From positions 1 to 64,000 of the forward strand of contig NZ_LSJA01000073.1 in NCBI RefSeq assembly GCF_001556515.1: a stretch of DNA of 64,000 bases. Direction: 5' to 3'. Below the pieces are notes generated by a model. The model searched no databases. It was not told the DNA's origin and was given only the letters and a program-made list of their open reading frames with translations. Of the stretch, positions 51,427 through 59,612 are shown one piece after another. A program made the position numbers and the translations under genes. How positions within the stretch are numbered: the stretch's first letter is position 1; the number at the start of each line of letters is the position of its first letter. The DNA comes from Caulobacter sp. CCH9-E1. GTDB lineage: Bacteria > Pseudomonadota > Alphaproteobacteria > Caulobacterales > Caulobacteraceae.

Positions 51427-53493
51427 TCAGTATCGGACGCGGGCCGAGACGTAGGCCGCGCGACCCTCTCCGGGGCTATGCAGGGTCTGGGCGCCGTCCC
51501 ACCAGACGTATTCGCGATCGGCGCCGGTCAGGTTCTTGAGCTGGAGCCGCAATTCCAGGCGCGGACTGACGCGATAGGCCGCGTCGAGATCGACCGAGAC
51601 ATAGTCGCCAAAGCGGCCATGGTCGTTGCTGGTCGTCAGCTCGTAGGCGCTTTGACCCGAGACCGACGCCGACAGGGTCAGGCTCTGGCTCGCCTTCAGG
51701 TCGACGCCGCCGGAGAACATCCGCTCCGGAACGTGGTCGATCCTGTTGCCAACGAGATTGGGCGTGGCGGGATCCGGGGTCTTGATCCGCGCGCGCTGCC
51801 AGGCTGCGGCGCCCCAGATCGCCAGACGCGAGCCCAGCTTGGCGTCCACCTGCAGGTCCACGCCCTCGCGCTTGGTGGCGCCCAGGTTGTCGAAGTCGCC
51901 GCCGGGGTCGTTCAACTTGCGCTTCAACTCACCAGTCGCCGTCTGCCCCCAGACCGCCAGGCGAGCGGTGAAGGCGTCGGTCGGCGCGTAGCGGACGCCG
52001 GCTTCCCACCCCTCGTTGATCGACGGCTTCAGATCGGTCGTCCGAGGGGGGATCAGATAGGCGCCCGAGCCCACGCCGATCTGGAAGCTCTTGCCCCAGT
52101 TGCCGTAGACCGTGACCCCCTCGGCGGGGCGCACGGCCAGGCTGAACTTCGGCTGCTGGATGGCGCCGTAGTCGTTCACCGGCGAGGCCTTGCCGTTCAT
52201 TCGATTGAGGAAGCGGCCATCGACCCAGTCGATCCGCCAGGCCGGAGTCAGGGTCAGCCAGGGGGTGGGCTCGATGACGCTTTGCACGTAGATCCCGCCG
52301 ACCGTGAGGTCGAACTTCTGGTCGCGGGTCTGAGTGGTGACGACCCGCTCGACGGTGTTGTAGCGCAGCGAGATGTTGTCCTGCCGCTGGACGTCGCCGC
52401 CGACTTCGAACACCAGGCGCGACAGGGCCGCCACTTGGGGCTCGTAGCGAAGCGCGGTCATCGCGCCCCAGTGATCCTCGTCAGCGTAGCGGCGCTGCTG
52501 GCTGGCGCCGACCGAATACTTCACATAGCGGTCGTCGCGCAGCGTGTTCAGATACAGCGAGTTCGACCACGACAGGGCGGCCGTCGGCGTCCAGTCGAGG
52601 TGCAGGCTGTACTGCCCCATGGTCCGCTTGTCGCCGTCGGTGCGGTTGTAGGCGTTGGTCGAGCGCGGCGCGGCGGTCGCCTGGGCTTGGGTCAGATAGC
52701 CGGGCTCGTCGGCGTTGCCCTTGTAGTAGCGGGCGATCAGCCCCGCGCGCAGGGCGTCGCTGGGTTGATAGAACCACTTGCCCGCCAGGCTCAGGCGATC
52801 CAGCGCGCCGTGGTCGCGATAGCCGTCGGCCTGGCGATAGGCGACGAGATAGTTCTGGCTGACGTCGCCGCGCTCGTAGCCGGCCGAGACCTGGCCGTCA
52901 TAGGTGGCGTAGGCGCCGGCCAGGACCTTGGCGTCAAGATAGGTCCCGCCGACGCGGGTCAGGATGTTGGCCGAGCCGGCGATGGCGTGCAGGCCATAGC
53001 GGGGATCGCTGGCCCCGCGCACCACCTCGACCCCGGCGATGTCCAGCGGGAAGACCATGTCGAGATACGGCATGTTGCCGTCATTGCCATTGGACGGCGC
53101 GCCGTCGATCAGCAGCTTGACCGCGTTGATCTCGCCTTCGCCGTTGAAGCCGCGGAACGAGAACTTGCCGCTGGTGGTCCCCTGGTTGAAGTCGGTGACC
53201 AGGACGCCGGGCATCTTGCCGATCAGCTCCCAGGCGTAGTCGACATTGGCGGCCTGAGCGACGTCGCCGCCGAGGCGGTCGACCGAGGTCAGCAGCGTCT
53301 TGGCCGAGCCGGCCGCGCCGGCGGCGGTGATCAGCACTTCGCCGACGGTGAAGGACACGCCGTCACGCGTGTTGGCGGCGTCCTCGGCGACTGGGGAAGC
53401 AGGCGGGGATGGCGCGGAGGCCGTAGTTTCGGCCAGGGCGGGCGTGGCCAACAGCAGGGCGGCGGCGCTGAGAAGCGTAAGGCGGAGAGACAT
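51427..53493 (-). CDS. TonB-dependent receptor (probable metal-chelate receptor)
   Basis: The 688-residue product has a signal peptide (LLSAAALLLATPALAE), a TonB-box/plug (VGEVLITAAGAAG, WELIGKMPGVLVTDFNQG, FSFRGFNGEGEINAVKLLIDG in parts, GVEVVRGASDPRYGLHAIAGSANILTR in parts) and a barrel with late ELRLQLKNLTG and a C-terminal AYVSARVRY. The coupled PepSY gene favours iron or another metal chelate as ligand. The upstream DUF2946 gene, often found near copper- or iron-related receptors, is on the same strand. No Fur-like palindrome was found in front of it. Confidence 0.87.
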   Translation of the reverse strand: MSLRLTLLSAAALLLATPALAETTASAPSPPASPVAEDAANTRDGVSFTVGEVLITAAGAAGSAKTLLTSVDRLGGDVAQAANVDYAWELIGKMPGVLVTDFNQGTTSGKFSFRGFNGEGEINAVKLLIDGAPSNGNDGNMPYLDMVFPLDIAGVEVVRGASDPRYGLHAIAGSANILTRVGGTYLDAKVLAGAYATYDGQVSAGYERGDVSQNYLVAYRQADGYRDHGALDRLSLAGKWFYQPSDALRAGLIARYYKGNADEPGYLTQAQATAAPRSTNAYNRTDGDKRTMGQYSLHLDWTPTAALSWSNSLYLNTLRDDRYVKYSVGASQQRRYADEDHWGAMTALRYEPQVAALSRLVFEVGGDVQRQDNISLRYNTVERVVTTQTRDQKFDLTVGGIYVQSVIEPTPWLTLTPAWRIDWVDGRFLNRMNGKASPVNDYGAIQQPKFSLAVRPAEGVTVYGNWGKSFQIGVGSGAYLIPPRTTDLKPSINEGWEAGVRYAPTDAFTARLAVWGQTATGELKRKLNDPGGDFDNLGATKREGVDLQVDAKLGSRLAIWGAAAWQRARIKTPDPATPNLVGNRIDHVPERMFSGGVDLKASQSLTLSASVSGQSAYELTTSNDHGRFGDYVSVDLDAAYRVSPRLELRLQLKNLTGADREYVWWDGAQTLHSPGEGRAAYVSARVRY

Positions 53494-53607
53494 GGAAGCG
53501 AGCCTTGTCGTATTGATCTGCGTCTAGTCTGGACAGGCGCGCGCGCTCGTCTTTGCCCGTGGACAAGTAGACGGCGCGGGCGCGCGAATGGCCTCGGAGG
53601 AGGTCGG

Positions 53608-54030
53608 TCAGATCAGAAAGACAGGCGGCCCCGTGGGGGGCGGAGGCGGCGCGGCGAGGCCGCGTCCAGGCGCGGTCGCCGGAGACGCTGGGATAGGAAG
53701 GACGACATAGCGAACCGCGCCGGCCCCCGCGACGACGAACAGGCTGGGCGGCGGAGCTCCGGCGGCTTGGACGGCGAAGGGGCAGGGAGCGTCATGGACG
53801 GACTTGCCGCCGTGGTCCTCGCCCCGCCCATGGCCCAGCGCTTCTCCCGGCTGGACGACCTTGGCGCCGTCGCCGGTGCAGAGCACCAAGGCGAAGGGAA
53901 GGCCATTGCGCGGCTGGGCGTCCGGCATGAAGCCGGCGGGGACCATGATCTTGAGCGTGACCGCCAGCATCGCGAGCGCCAGAAGGGCGTCGCGCTTCAG
54001 CTGTTTGGCGATGGGGCTCCAGAGGGTCAC
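53608..54030 (-). CDS. DUF2946-like protein
   Basis: This 140-residue protein starts with a membrane segment (RDALLALAMLAVTLKIMVPAGFMP), followed by LVLCTGDG, a short His-rich part (GHGRGEDHGG), a CPFA motif and a Pro-rich tail. This matches the layout of DUF2946 proteins. The His and Cys residues are plausible metal ligands, and the location upstream of a TBDR/PepSY operon fits a metal-related role. Function is unknown. Confidence 0.65.
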   Translation of the reverse strand: MTLWSPIAKQLKRDALLALAMLAVTLKIMVPAGFMPDAQPRNGLPFALVLCTGDGAKVVQPGEALGHGRGEDHGGKSVHDAPCPFAVQAAGAPPPSLFVVAGAGAVRYVVLPIPASPATAPGRGLAAPPPPPTGPPVFLI

Positions 54031-54096
54031 GGCGGCGCTTTAGGGCAAATGCGGCGGCGTGTCTTCTACGGGGGTGGTCCTTAAGGGCTCGGGCCC

Positions 54097-55269
54097 TCAG
54101 GCGTGGCCGGGACGCGGTCCGACGAGCATGGGGCCATAGGCGACCGCGAAACCGCCATAGGCCAGGGTCCAGCACAAGGCGGCCAGCGTCAGAAGGCCGG
54201 CCTGATACTCGGGGATGAAAGCGGCGGTCACACGCAGCAGGGCGGCCAGATTGATCGCGATGAAGATCGCCACGGTGGCCTGGTCGGCGCTCAGCGGCCG
54301 GCCGGTGTGGCCTCGGCTGGCGCGGCACATGACCGCCAGGCAGGTGACGCCGATGGCGCCGGCCGACAGGGCGTGGACGCCGGCCGGACGCGGGACCAGC
54401 GGCGACAGGACGCTGGCGCCCAGCAGCAGCAGACCAAGGCCCAACCACCCATAGCTGAGGTGCAGGATCGACAGCAGCGGCTCGGCCATCGTCCTGTTTC
54501 CGCGCCAGCGGGTCAGGCGCGCCAGGTTCACGCCCCCGGCGGCGATCAGCAGCACGCCGGCCACCGCTTGTCCGGGCGCGACCGCCCAGCTCAGGGCCGC
54601 GACAGCCGCGCTGATCACGGCGATCTTATCGAAGGCTCCGAACGGCGGCGGCAGCTTGGCCTCGCCGCGCTGGCGCAGCCAGTTCTGGGTGAAGCTGGGC
54701 GTGATGCGACCGCCGATCAGGGCCAGCATGGCGGCGGCCGCGGCGAGCGCGATCCGCGTCCCCAGGCCTTGCAGACCAAAGGCGGCGTCCAGGTGGAAGG
54801 CGATGTTTGCGGCGGCCATCAGGGCCGTCAGCAGGCAGATCGGCAGGTTGCGCCAGTTCCTGCCCGACAGCACCTCGCGCCAGACGACGGCGGCGAAGAC
54901 GACAAGGAAGGCGGAGTCGATCCAGGCCGCGATCGGGCCGACGAACACCTGGACCAGCATGGCGAGACGCCCCGCCAGCCACAGCGACCAGAGCGCCGCC
55001 AGCTTCGCGCCGATCACCGGCATGCGCCCGGTCCAGTTGGGAATGGCGGTGGTCAGAAAGCCCGTCAGGATCGCGCCGAGCACGCCGAACAGCATCTCGT
55101 GGACGTGCCAGTCGAGATGTCCGGCCACCGTCTGGCCGCCGAACAGAGACCCGATCCACAACGGCACGGACAGGGCCGACCAGATCGCGCCGGACAAGAA
55201 GAACGGCCTGAACCCGTAACTGAACAGGGCGGGGCCGGCATAGGCGCGGCGTTGTTGGGCGGTGCTCAT
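54097..55269 (-). CDS. NnrS-family membrane protein
   Basis: ATG 55269 is preferred to a TTG at 55317. The 390-residue protein has about twelve membrane helices with NnrS signatures: LFSYGFRPFFLSG, WHVHEMLFGVLGAILTGFLTTAIPNWTGR (in parts), and HLSYGWLGLGLLL. NnrS is a haem- and copper-containing membrane protein linked to nitric-oxide stress and denitrification in Rhodobacter and Vibrio. Its place beside a RIC protein, NirK and an alternative oxidase supports a role in NO tolerance. Confidence 0.92.
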   Translation of the reverse strand: MSTAQQRRAYAGPALFSYGFRPFFLSGAIWSALSVPLWIGSLFGGQTVAGHLDWHVHEMLFGVLGAILTGFLTTAIPNWTGRMPVIGAKLAALWSLWLAGRLAMLVQVFVGPIAAWIDSAFLVVFAAVVWREVLSGRNWRNLPICLLTALMAAANIAFHLDAAFGLQGLGTRIALAAAAAMLALIGGRITPSFTQNWLRQRGEAKLPPPFGAFDKIAVISAAVAALSWAVAPGQAVAGVLLIAAGGVNLARLTRWRGNRTMAEPLLSILHLSYGWLGLGLLLLGASVLSPLVPRPAGVHALSAGAIGVTCLAVMCRASRGHTGRPLSADQATVAIFIAINLAALLRVTAAFIPEYQAGLLTLAALCWTLAYGGFAVAYGPMLVGPRPGHA

Positions 55270-55282
55270 GGCGAGACTCTGG

Positions 55283-55696
55283 TTAGCGGTCGAGGCTGGG
55301 TCGTTGCGCGTCGACAACTCCGCGCAGAGCCGCCTCGAGCGCCTGCAGCAGGGCGTCGCCCATCAGCGGCTTTTCGATCAGCGTCACCCCTCCCAACCGG
55401 ACGGCGCGGCGCAAATCCGCGGTGGGGTGGGTCGCGGTCATCAGGATCGCGAGGCCGTCCTTGGCCTGCCGAGCGGCTCTAGCCAGCGCGAGTCCGGCGA
55501 TCGCTGGAGGCGCGTGGCCGATGATCACGGCGTCTGCGCCGCCGGCGTGCAGCCGGTTGACGAAGCTTTCGGCGTCGCCGAACGGCTCGACGCCGTACCC
55601 CTCCAGGCCCAGCGAGAAGCAGAGCGCCTGGCGAACCGCCGTGTCCTGGTCGAGGACCAGGACACGGGGCGCGCGGACGGGAGGGGCTTGGGACAC
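55283..55696 (-). CDS. receiver-domain protein lacking the phosphoacceptor Asp
   Basis: GTG 55696 with AAGGA eight bases upstream gives a 137-residue single receiver domain. The acidic pocket (LVLDQD), the Thr (ILMTA) and the invariant Lys (IEKPL) are kept, but the strand that should carry the phosphoacceptor reads DAVIIGHAPP, with Gly60 where Asp should be. There is no output domain. It sits 13 bases before nnrS on the same strand. It is best read as a pseudo-receiver that cannot be phosphorylated in the normal way, perhaps a partner or decoy for the nearby FixLJ proteins. Confidence 0.75.
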   Translation of the reverse strand: MSQAPPVRAPRVLVLDQDTAVRQALCFSLGLEGYGVEPFGDAESFVNRLHAGGADAVIIGHAPPAIAGLALARAARQAKDGLAILMTATHPTADLRRAVRLGGVTLIEKPLMGDALLQALEAALRGVVDAQRPSLDR

Positions 55697-55722
55697 GATC
55701 CTGGTCCTTCTTGACCGCGGGT

Positions 55723-56412
55723 CTAGGCGGCCGCCTTCCAGTTCGGCTCCAGCACGACGTGCGGCGGGCATGGCGCGACATCGCCGACGGGCAGGCCGCA
55801 CAATTCGTTGGCGAAGCCGTGGTTCACATCGCGGTGGTGGGCCTCGTCGGCGCGGACCACCTCGACCACGTCGCGCAGCGTGGCGCCGGCCGGCAGGTTC
55901 CAGTAGTCGAGGGCGATCTGGGGCGCGGCGACATTGGCGCTGCGGCCTTCGTCGATCTCGGCGAGGTAGTGGGTGTAGCTGATCACCGCCTCTTCCTCGA
56001 AGTAGCCGACCACCCGGTGAGCGGTCTTCGAGGAGATCAGGTAAAGACCGAAGAAGAACAGGTAGAACACCCACTGCGCCGCGACGACGACGACGCGCTC
56101 GAACAGGGTCGGCTTGGCCACCTCGATGAAGGTCATCAGGTGCATGCGCTCGTTCTCGGCCTCGTCCATCAGGGTCTTGATCCAGCCCTTGTCGCCTTCC
56201 ATCCGGCGCAGGCACTTCAGGTGGTTCAGCGTGGCGCCGACCATGCCCGGCACGGCGGCGACGGTCTCCAGGACCACCGCGCGGTGGCCGTAGCGCTTGG
56301 CGAAGAAGGTGTCGGCGCAGAAGCGCAGGGCCTTCACGAAGCCGAAGGCGACAACGTCCGAAACGCCCTTCGGCTGGTGGTGAACGTCGAGATCAATGTG
56401 CGGAGCGGTCAT
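55723..56412 (-). CDS. aox: bacterial alternative oxidase (AOX)
   Basis: From ATG 56412 the product is 229 residues, the usual size for a prokaryotic AOX. All diiron motifs are present: [11 protein letters not shown] (Glu49), NERMHLMTF (Glu88, His91), [13 protein letters not shown] (Glu about 139-140) and [12 protein letters not shown] (Glu190, His193). Two hydrophobic amphipathic stretches ([20 protein letters not shown]) anchor it to the inner membrane. It is a cyanide- and NO-resistant ubiquinol oxidase that reduces oxygen to water without pumping protons. It is divergent from the fixL gene and followed by the pseudo-receiver and nnrS, so it probably keeps respiration running while NO blocks haem-copper oxidases. 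Confidence 0.92.
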   Translation of the reverse strand: MTAPHIDLDVHHQPKGVSDVVAFGFVKALRFCADTFFAKRYGHRAVVLETVAAVPGMVGATLNHLKCLRRMEGDKGWIKTLMDEAENERMHLMTFIEVAKPTLFERVVVVAAQWVFYLFFFGLYLISSKTAHRVVGYFEEEAVISYTHYLAEIDEGRSANVAAPQIALDYWNLPAGATLRDVVEVVRADEAHHRDVNHGFANELCGLPVGDVAPCPPHVVLEPNWKAAA

Positions 56413-56558
56413 GGCTTTTCGCCTTTTCATCCTCTGGCGACCCCCTGGCCGCCGATGAGGCGCTTGATACCGCCGCCCGCCTGACCCAGACATTCTGGTC
56501 TGATCCTAAGGAGAATCCCTGAGTGGCCGGCGGCGCCCAAGGGAACTAGCGCGGAGCG

Positions 56559-58049
56559 ATGACCATCGACGAGTTCCTGAAGGGCCGTCCGGACCCCATG
56601 CGGGAATGGGGCATGGCCATTGGCATCGCGGTCGGGCTGGTGGTCATCGGCACGGCCACCCGCCTGCTGTTTGAGCCGTTGCTCGGCGATCGCGGCCTCT
56701 ATCTCTTCTTTTTCCCCGCCGTCGTCGCCGCGGCCGCGTTTCGCGGCCTGTACGGCGGGCTCGTCGCCTGCGCGCTGGGTCTTGTCAGCCTGCTGGCGCT
56801 GAGCACTCGCGGCGATGGGCTGGACCTCGGCGACTGGGCCGGCGCGGTCCTTTACGTCGCCGTTTGCGTCGCGATCAGCTTCGGCGGCGAGCGCTTTCGG
56901 ATCGCGCGTCGGCGCACCGAGGCGGTGACCGAGGACCTCCTGGTCCGCGAAGCGCGTCTGGCGTCGATCCTCGACACCGTGCCGGACGCGATGGTGCTGA
57001 TCGACGACGCCGGCCGCGTCGTCTCGTTCAGTTCCACAGCCGAGCGCTTGTTCGGCTGGACCGCGGCGGAGATCACCGGCCAGAACGTCAGCCGTCTGAT
57101 GCCCGAGCCCTACCGATCGGCGCACGACGGCTATCTGAGCCGGTACTACGAGACCGGGGAACGCCGGATCATCGGTCTGGGCCGCGTGGTGATCGGCGAG
57201 CGCAAGGACGGCTCGACCTTTCCGATGGAGCTGTCGGTCGGGGAAATCCGGGCCCGGCATGGCCGGTTTTTCACGGGCTTCGTGCGCGACCTGACGGAGG
57301 CGCAGCGCAGTCAGGCGCGGCTTCAGGAACTGCAGAACGAGCTGGTCCACATCGCGCGCCTGACCTCGATGGGCGAGATGGCCTCGGCCCTGGCCCACGA
57401 GATCAACCAGCCGCTGTCGGCGCTGACCAACTATCTGAAAGGCGGTCGCCGCCTGCTGGAAGCGCCGGAAATCGATCGCGACCTGCTGGGCGCGGCCCTG
57501 GAGCGGGCGGGCGAGCAGGCCTTGCGCGCGGGCTCGATCATCCGCCGGCTCCGCGACTTCGTCGCGCGGGGCGAGACCGAAAAGCAGGTCGAGGACCTCA
57601 ACCGCATGGTCGAGGAAGCGGTGGCCCTGGCCCTGATCGGGGTGCGCGAGGTGGGCGTCGATGTGCGCCTCGACCATGGCGCGGGCGGTGAACAGGTGCT
57701 GGCCGACCGCGTTCAGGTGCAGCAGGTCATCGTCAACCTGGTCCGCAACGCCGTCGACGCCATGGAAGCCAGTCCGCGCCGCGAATTGACCATCAGCGTC
57801 GGCCGCCTGGACGACCAGGCGCTAATGACCGTCGCCGACACCGGGCCGGGCATCGCGCCCGAGATCGCCGACAATCTCTTCGCGCCTTTCATGACCACCA
57901 AGCGGGACGGCATGGGCGTTGGCCTGTCGATCTCGCGCACCATCATCGAGGCCCACGGCGGCCGGCTGTGGGTCGAGCCCACGTCGGGCGGGGGCGCGAC
58001 GTTCAAGTTCACCCTGAAGCTCGTCGAAGGAGAGATCGACCTTGAGTGA
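56559..58049 (+). CDS. fixL: FixL-like haem PAS sensor histidine kinase
   Basis: This 496-residue kinase has about four N-terminal membrane helices (about 20-110), a PAS domain (about 133-248), a HisKA H-box ([11 protein letters not shown], His280) and an HATPase domain ([33 protein letters not shown]). The PAS part closely matches Fix[17 protein letters not shown] contains the haem-ligand His (His189) and IIGLGRVV keeps the ligand-gating Arg (Arg209), followed by [13 protein letters not shown]. It should sense oxygen and possibly NO and phosphorylate the co-transcribed FixJ. It is divergent from aox and probably controls the flanking low-oxygen and NO genes. Confidence 0.92.
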   Translation: MTIDEFLKGRPDPMREWGMAIGIAVGLVVIGTATRLLFEPLLGDRGLYLFFFPAVVAAAAFRGLYGGLVACALGLVSLLALSTRGDGLDLGDWAGAVLYVAVCVAISFGGERFRIARRRTEAVTEDLLVREARLASILDTVPDAMVLIDDAGRVVSFSSTAERLFGWTAAEITGQNVSRLMPEPYRSAHDGYLSRYYETGERRIIGLGRVVIGERKDGSTFPMELSVGEIRARHGRFFTGFVRDLTEAQRSQARLQELQNELVHIARLTSMGEMASALAHEINQPLSALTNYLKGGRRLLEAPEIDRDLLGAALERAGEQALRAGSIIRRLRDFVARGETEKQVEDLNRMVEEAVALALIGVREVGVDVRLDHGAGGEQVLADRVQVQQVIVNLVRNAVDAMEASPRRELTISVGRLDDQALMTVADTGPGIAPEIADNLFAPFMTTKRDGMGVGLSISRTIIEAHGGRLWVEPTSGGGATFKFTLKLVEGEIDLE

Positions 58050-58644
58050 GGCTGTCGTTCACATCATCGACGACGATGCGGCCATGCGCGATTCCCTGGC
58101 CTTCCTGCTGCAGGTGAACCGGATCCCGTATCGCATCTTCGAGTCGGCGGTCGCCTTCCTGGAGGACCTGCCCGAGGACGGCGGCTGCGTGCTCTCTGAC
58201 GTGCGCATGCCGCAGATGAACGGCATCCAGATGGTCCGCAAGCTCAAGGAGCTGGACTATCGCGCGCCGATCATCGTCATGACCGGCCACGCCGACGTAC
58301 CGCTGGCCATCGAGGCGATGAAGGCCGGCGTGTTCGACTTCATCGAAAAACCGTTCGACGAGGACCTGCTGCTGCAGGCTCTGCGCGCGGCGCTCGAGAA
58401 GGGCAAGGCGCAGAGCGAACAGGACGAGGCTTTGGCCACGACGCGCCAGCGCATCGCCGCGCTGTCCCCTCGCGAGCGCGACGTTCTCGAGGGCTTGGTC
58501 GACGGCAAGGCCAACAAGATCATCGCCTTCGACCTGGGCATCAGTCCGCGCACGGTCGAGATCTACCGCGCCAACCTGATGACCAAGATGCAGGCCCGCA
58601 GCCTGTCCGAACTGGTGCGCATGGCGCTCTCGGTCAGAGGCTAG
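58042..58644 (+). CDS. fixJ: FixJ-like response regulator
   Basis: The start is TTG 58042 with AAGGAGAG upstream, overlapping the end of fixL by eight bases. The 200-residue protein has a receiver domain ([10 protein letters not shown], phosphoacceptor Asp53 in [27 protein letters not shown]) and a LuxR-type HTH ([38 protein letters not shown], in parts). It is the cognate partner of the upstream FixL. The stop overlaps the convergent RIC gene by four bases. Confidence 0.94.
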   Translation: MSEAVVHIIDDDAAMRDSLAFLLQVNRIPYRIFESAVAFLEDLPEDGGCVLSDVRMPQMNGIQMVRKLKELDYRAPIIVMTGHADVPLAIEAMKAGVFDFIEKPFDEDLLLQALRAALEKGKAQSEQDEALATTRQRIAALSPRERDVLEGLVDGKANKIIAFDLGISPRTVEIYRANLMTKMQARSLSELVRMALSVRG

Positions 58645-59300
58645 CCAAAACGCCGGAAGAGCACGTTGTTCTCCAGGTGCATGTGATCGCGCAGATCGGC
58701 GTCGATCTCCTGGCAGAGGGCGTAGAGCGCGCGCCAGGTTCCGCAGGCGTTTTCGGGCGACGCGAAGTCGTTGGTCAGGCGAGCCAGGCCGGTCAGTTGT
58801 TCGATGACGTCCTCGTGCTCGGCCTCCATGCGGGAGATCGGAGCGCCCAGGCGGAGCTCGCCGCGCCGCATCATTGGAAACAGGATCATCTCCTCCTTCT
58901 GGTGATGCGCCTCCAGGTCGTCGAACATGAAGGCCAGGTGCTGGGCGATCCCCGTCGGACAGTCGGGTCGATCGCCGTGCACGCTCTCCACCCGCGCCGC
59001 CAGGAAGATGGCCTCCGGAAACTGCCGGCGGTGGACCTGGTGGTATCGCTCCAGCAGGTGGTCGATCAGGGCTCCGGTCTCGGCGGGCGCCGCCGCCTCG
59101 GTCCGGTCCAGGGCGTCCAATTGCGCGATGAGACCCGCAAGATCGACCCGGCGCCCCTCGGCGGCCTCCGCGAGCGATGCGTCGCCTCCACAGCAGTAGT
59201 CGATCTTGTGGCGGCGGAAGATCGCGGTCGCCCCTGGGCGGCCGATGGCGATATCGCGAACGGTCTGGTCGCGAAGGGAACGGGCGGTGGTGATGTCCAT
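58641..59300 (-). CDS. ric: RIC/ScdA/YtfE-type iron-sulfur repair diiron protein
   Basis: This 219-residue protein has an N-terminal ScdA domain with the paired cysteines (FRRHKIDYCCGGDASL) and a C-terminal hemerythrin-like four-helix domain with the expected His/Glu ligands (HQVHRRQFPEAI, DDLEAHHQKEEMILFP, MEAEHEDVIEQL, DHMHLENNVLFRRF). RIC proteins release iron for rebuilding iron-sulfur clusters damaged by NO or oxidants. It is divergent from nirK across a 312-base region with two TTG-N8-CAA boxes. It strongly supports a nitrosative-stress role for the block. Confidence 0.94.
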   Translation of the reverse strand: MDITTARSLRDQTVRDIAIGRPGATAIFRRHKIDYCCGGDASLAEAAEGRRVDLAGLIAQLDALDRTEAAAPAETGALIDHLLERYHQVHRRQFPEAIFLAARVESVHGDRPDCPTGIAQHLAFMFDDLEAHHQKEEMILFPMMRRGELRLGAPISRMEAEHEDVIEQLTGLARLTNDFASPENACGTWRALYALCQEIDADLRDHMHLENNVLFRRFG

Positions 59301-59349
59301 GACAGGCTCTCCTCTGCCGCCTGACTAGATCGGCCCAGGGCGGAGAACG

Positions 59350-59363
59350 TTGCGCCGCGCCAA
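59350..59363. promoter_or_regulatory. Nnr/FNR-type box near ric
   Basis: TTG, eight bases, CAA (TTGCGCCGCGCCAA) has the spacing of FNR/CRP-family boxes and resembles the TTGCG-N4-CGCAA boxes of NnrR-type regulators, though the right half is imperfect. It is centred about 56 bases upstream of the ric ATG. Confidence 0.4.
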
Positions 59364-59530
59364 GTTCGCGCGAACGTCGAACGTCGCGAGACCGGCGTTC
59401 CGCGCCTACTTAAGGAAGCGTCGCCATGGCGGCTCGACGCGGACTTCCAATGCACGGGAAAGGCCGCGCTGCTTGGGTTTTGCGTCGATTTCGGCGGATC
59501 CGTCGGATGATCCGCCACGCCCGGCGCAGG

Positions 59531-59544
59531 TTGTCCATGCACAA
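59531..59544. promoter_or_regulatory. Nnr/FNR-type box near nirK
   Basis: TTGTCCATGCACAA is a near-perfect dyad (TTGT-N-CATG-N-ACAA) with the 14-base FNR/NnrR geometry. It is centred about 75 bases before the nirK ATG, which would put a transcription start near 59579 if activation is at -41.5. It is the better of the two boxes. Confidence 0.55.
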
Positions 59545-59612
59545 AGATCGGGATGCTCGGAGGTCTACCTGTCCCGTCCATCGGCGCCGTTCGGGCGTCG
59601 GAGGATAGGAAT

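Larger units (their letters stand above)
59301..59612. other. divergent promoter region between ric and nirK
   Basis: This 312-base region has no convincing gene. Short frames across it lack protein features. It holds two 14-base TTG-N8-CAA boxes (59350-59363 and 59531-59544), placed suitably for ric and nirK respectively, and an AGGATAGGA ribosome site in front of nirK. Confidence 0.65.

Noticed and set aside
51406..54084. An 892-codon open frame on the + strand
   Set aside because: It lies antisense to a TBDR and the DUF2946-like gene, spans their intergenic region and shows no protein-family features.
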